Source: Opitutaceae bacterium UBA6669 (GTDB taxonomy: Bacteria > Verrucomicrobiota > Verrucomicrobiia > Opitutales > Opitutaceae). From it: a stretch of 8,127 bases of DNA. Every line of letters begins with the position of its first letter. The stretch's first letter is position 1. Where the stretch lies: contig DKKJ01000013.1 in the NCBI GenBank assembly GCA_002455175.1, positions 2,132 through 10,258 of the forward strand, read 5' to 3'. The notes under the pieces are model-generated. The model had not been told where the DNA came from. It was given only the letters and a program-made list of their open reading frames with translations, and made no database searches. The position numbers and the translations under genes were made by a program. Shown piece after piece: positions 6,398 to 8,127 of this stretch.

Positions 6398-7594
6398 ATG
6401 TCACCTGTGCCGTATTTCGACCATAACGCCACCAGTCCGCTGACGACGGTCGCCCGTGATGCTTGGCTGCGGGCTCAGGAGCAGGCGTGGCATAACCCAG
6501 CCAGCCTCTATCGCGATGCTGCGCGCGTGCGTCTGCGGCTCGATGGCGTACGGGAGTCGATGGGAGCACTGATCAACGCCTCGCCCGAGCGGGTGGTCTT
6601 CACGTCCGGGGCGACGGAAGCCAGCCATGCGATCGCGCATCATTTGAAGCGGGTTCTCCCCGAATCAAGTTTGGTGGCTATCAATCCGACGGAGCATCCC
6701 TGCGTCCTGGCCGCCTTCGGCACCACGTTTGCGGGGCGTTTGCACGCGTTGCCTTTGGATGAACACGGGGTGATCACGAGCGAGGCTTTGGATGGGGCGT
6801 TGACGCGTGCACCGGGTCCGGTGGGCGCGGTGGTGGTGATGGCGGCGAACAACGAGACAGGTGTGTTGCAGCCTTGGTTGAAACTAGCCGAGCGCTGTCG
6901 TCAGCGGGGGATTTCCTTCGTTTGTGACGCCACCCAATGGATCGGCAAATTACCATCGGCTGATTTCGGGCGAGCAGATTGGGTTTTTGCCTCGGCGCAC
7001 AAATGGGGAGGGACCAAAGGAGCAGGATGGTTGCTGCGCGCGGAGCAGGCCACGGACTTTCACAGTCAGCTTGGTGGAGAGCAGCAACGCGGACATCGGG
7101 GCGGGACGGAAGATTTCCCCGCTGCGTCCGCGATGCTGGCAGCTTGGGCAGACGCCGAACGCAGCAAAGTATTTTGGGAAAGTGAGCGCAGCGCGTGGAA
7201 GGACGGCTTTGAACGCGAGATCGCGGCATATGTCCCTGGGGTCAAAGTCATCGGAGCGCGGGCGGATCGCCTATGGAATACGTCGAGCGTCGTCATGCCG
7301 GCGCATGAGAATACGCGTTGGGTGACCCTGCTGGATAAGGCGGGATTTGCGGTCTCCACCGGTTCGGCTTGTGCGGCCGGAAAGGAGGGGCCCTCTCATG
7401 TGCTCGCCGCCTTGGGCGTGTCGCCGCACGAAACCCGTCGCGTCCTTCGCTTCAGTGCGGGGTGGGAGACCACGCAAGAGGAGTGGATGGATTTGGCCCG
7501 CGCACTGAAGACAGTGTCGGAACGCTCGCAGGCCACTGCGGGATCGGGCGCGGTCGTGATCCCGTCCCATTCGGCGGAGGAGGGGCCGAGATGA
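6398..7594 (+). CDS. Cysteine desulfurase (NifS/IscS family, class V aminotransferase fold)
   Basis: PLP enzyme that takes sulfur from L-cysteine as an enzyme persulfide, giving alanine, for Fe-S clusters or thio-modification. About 398 residues from ATG 6398, which gives MSPVPYFDHNATSPL; the family starts near (Y)xDNxAT. GAGG at 6390-6393 precedes it by 4 bp. ATGs at 6386 and 6329 are possible, but the latter would overlap the gmhA start. Key residues by this numbering: TSGATEASH (69-77), His100 stacking on PLP, NNETG (151-155), Asp177 in CDATQ, Lys202 in SAHKWGG as the Schiff-base lysine, RGGTEDF (234-240), and Cys325 in STGSACAAGKEG as the persulfide cysteine. All catalytic elements are intact. 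The tail after about 375 looks low in structure. No IscU, SufE or tRNA-thiolation partner lies beside it, so the sulfur acceptor is unknown. It overlaps the next gene by ATGA. Confidence 0.92.
   Translation: MSPVPYFDHNATSPLTTVARDAWLRAQEQAWHNPASLYRDAARVRLRLDGVRESMGALINASPERVVFTSGATEASHAIAHHLKRVLPESSLVAINPTEHPCVLAAFGTTFAGRLHALPLDEHGVITSEALDGALTRAPGPVGAVVVMAANNETGVLQPWLKLAERCRQRGISFVCDATQWIGKLPSADFGRADWVFASAHKWGGTKGAGWLLRAEQATDFHSQLGGEQQRGHRGGTEDFPAASAMLAAWADAERSKVFWESERSAWKDGFEREIAAYVPGVKVIGARADRLWNTSSVVMPAHENTRWVTLLDKAGFAVSTGSACAAGKEGPSHVLAALGVSPHETRRVLRFSAGWETTQEEWMDLARALKTVSERSQATAGSGAVVIPSHSAEEGPR
7578..7583 (+). promoter_or_regulatory. Strong Shine-Dalgarno site for the DUF1294 gene
   Basis: AGGAGG lies 7 bp before the ATG at 7591, inside the last codons of the cysteine desulfurase gene. 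It is the only near-consensus, well-spaced ribosome binding site I found for a confident gene in the window, and it fixes this start well short of the upstream limit of the open frame. Confidence 0.7.
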
Positions 7595-8004
7595 GTGCGG
7601 ATCAGTCCTCTTCCCGTGGACGCGTGAGCCTGTGGATTTTTTTGCTGTTCCTAGGTGTCGGTCCTGCCCTGGCCGGGGCCCACGTTGTACCGAGGTCTCA
7701 ATGGCTCGGTTGGGGCGGTACCGCGGTCGGAATTTCGCTCCTCAGTTTTGTTGTTTACCGCAACGACAAGCGTCGTGCGGAGAAAGGCCGCCAGCGCGTC
7801 CCGGAGTCTTACCTTCATGTGCTCTCCTTCGTGGGTGGATGGCCTGGTGCTTTTCTGGCGCAACGCTGGTTTCGGCACAAAACGAGCAAAGTGTTTTTCC
7901 AAGTGATCTTTTGGATGATCGTTTTCGGCTATCAGGTCGTCGCGATTGAGATTCTTACCGGCGGGAAATTTGCGGGAAAAGTGTGGCGTACCTTGACTCT
8001 GTGA
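7591..8004 (+). CDS. DUF1294 small membrane protein
   Basis: A 137-residue protein with the DUF1294 domain, a family of small membrane proteins of unknown function, often attached to a cold-shock domain. Here no cold-shock domain is present. Instead, a first hydrophobic segment (about 12-30) and a second (about 37-55) lead into the hallmark block: YRNDKRRAEKGRQRVPE (56-72), LHVLSFVGGWPGAFLAQRWF (75-94) and RHKTSKVFFQVIFWMIVFGYQ (95-115). The conserved Asp-Lys-Arg, Gly-Gly-Trp-Pro-Gly and Arg-His-Lys-Thr motifs make the family call secure. The start at 7591 overlaps the stop of the cysteine desulfurase (ATGA), so the two are probably translated together. No function can be inferred beyond inner-membrane location; the link to sulfur transfer may be only positional. 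Confidence 0.88.
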   Translation: MSADQSSSRGRVSLWIFLLFLGVGPALAGAHVVPRSQWLGWGGTAVGISLLSFVVYRNDKRRAEKGRQRVPESYLHVLSFVGGWPGAFLAQRWFRHKTSKVFFQVIFWMIVFGYQVVAIEILTGGKFAGKVWRTLTL

Positions 8005-8101
8005 GGGAGCACTACAACTGAACGAGGAGGGGGCGAATTCAGAAGAAACGAGCAGACGTTTTGCTCTGGCGCACATTTTCAAACTGGAGTTCTCATACCG
8101 G

Positions 8102-8127
8102 CATGAACCCCGTCCTCTTCATCCATT
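8102..8127 (+). CDS. Possible start of a further gene, cut by the window edge
   Basis: ATG at 8102 opens a frame (MNPVLFIH) that continues to the window end. TGGAG at 8086-8090 lies 11 bp upstream, a long but possible spacing for a ribosome binding site. Eight codons are too few to assign a product or be sure the gene is real; its position 97 bp after the DUF1294 stop is plausible for a new gene. Confidence 0.2.

Noticed and set aside
6774..7229. Minus-strand ORF inside the cysteine desulfurase gene
   Set aside because: Low-complexity Pro/Arg/Ser-rich product antisense to an enzyme with all catalytic residues in place; a shadow frame.
8050..8066. Hairpin GAGCAGA-cgt-TTTGCTC after the DUF1294 gene as an intrinsic terminator
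   Set aside because: The stem is 7 bp with a G-T pair, has a 3-base loop and is not followed by a run of T on the plus strand; too weak to call.
1..8127. Mobile element, CRISPR array, tRNA/rRNA, defence or secondary-metabolite system
   Set aside because: No transposase or integrase, no regularly spaced repeats, no tRNA-like cloverleaf and no family typical of defence islands or biosynthetic clusters was seen on either strand; the genes are ordinary transport, envelope and sulfur functions.

Overview
The window is GC-rich, densely packed chromosomal DNA from what looks like a Gram-negative bacterium. It carries an LptF/LptG-type lipopolysaccharide export permease, a sedoheptulose-7-phosphate isomerase of the heptose pathway, and periplasmic solute-binding proteins with export signals. 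The mix of genes, the scarcity of Shine-Dalgarno motifs and the use of TTG starts would fit Verrucomicrobiota (perhaps Opitutales), but that assignment is an inference from memory of the families and was not tested.

Layout. (1) Positions 1-3101, minus strand: the 5' part of a branched-chain amino acid (LIV/HAAT-type) ABC transporter operon. It reads lipoprotein substrate-binding protein, then a second secreted substrate-binding protein overlapping it by 4 bp, then a livH-type permease that runs off the left edge. The second permease and the ATPases expected for such a transporter are not in view. (2) Positions 3102-3351: divergent intergenic region with possible promoters and an odd set of short upstream reading frames. 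(3) Positions 3352-4464, plus: an LptF/LptG-family permease. (4) Positions 4506-6335, minus: gmhA, a DsbA-like thioredoxin-fold protein lacking the second active-site cysteine, and a small tetratricopeptide-repeat protein, probably co-transcribed in that order. (5) Positions 6398-8004, plus: a NifS/IscS-type cysteine desulfurase overlapping by 4 bp a small DUF1294 membrane protein. A possible next gene begins at 8102.

Function. Two loosely linked themes are visible: amino acid (or related solute) uptake on the left, and envelope biogenesis plus sulfur/redox metabolism on the right. The lptG-like gene and gmhA both serve lipopolysaccharide, one exporting it and the other starting core heptose synthesis, but they are separated and on opposite strands.

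I see no mobile element, CRISPR array, RNA gene, toxin-antitoxin pair or defence island. I did not find a convincing new system. The points most worth a second look are the paired, differently anchored binding proteins with a TTG start, the DsbA-like protein with a CxxA motif, the unclear translation start of the lptG-like gene, and the small inverted repeats at gene junctions.
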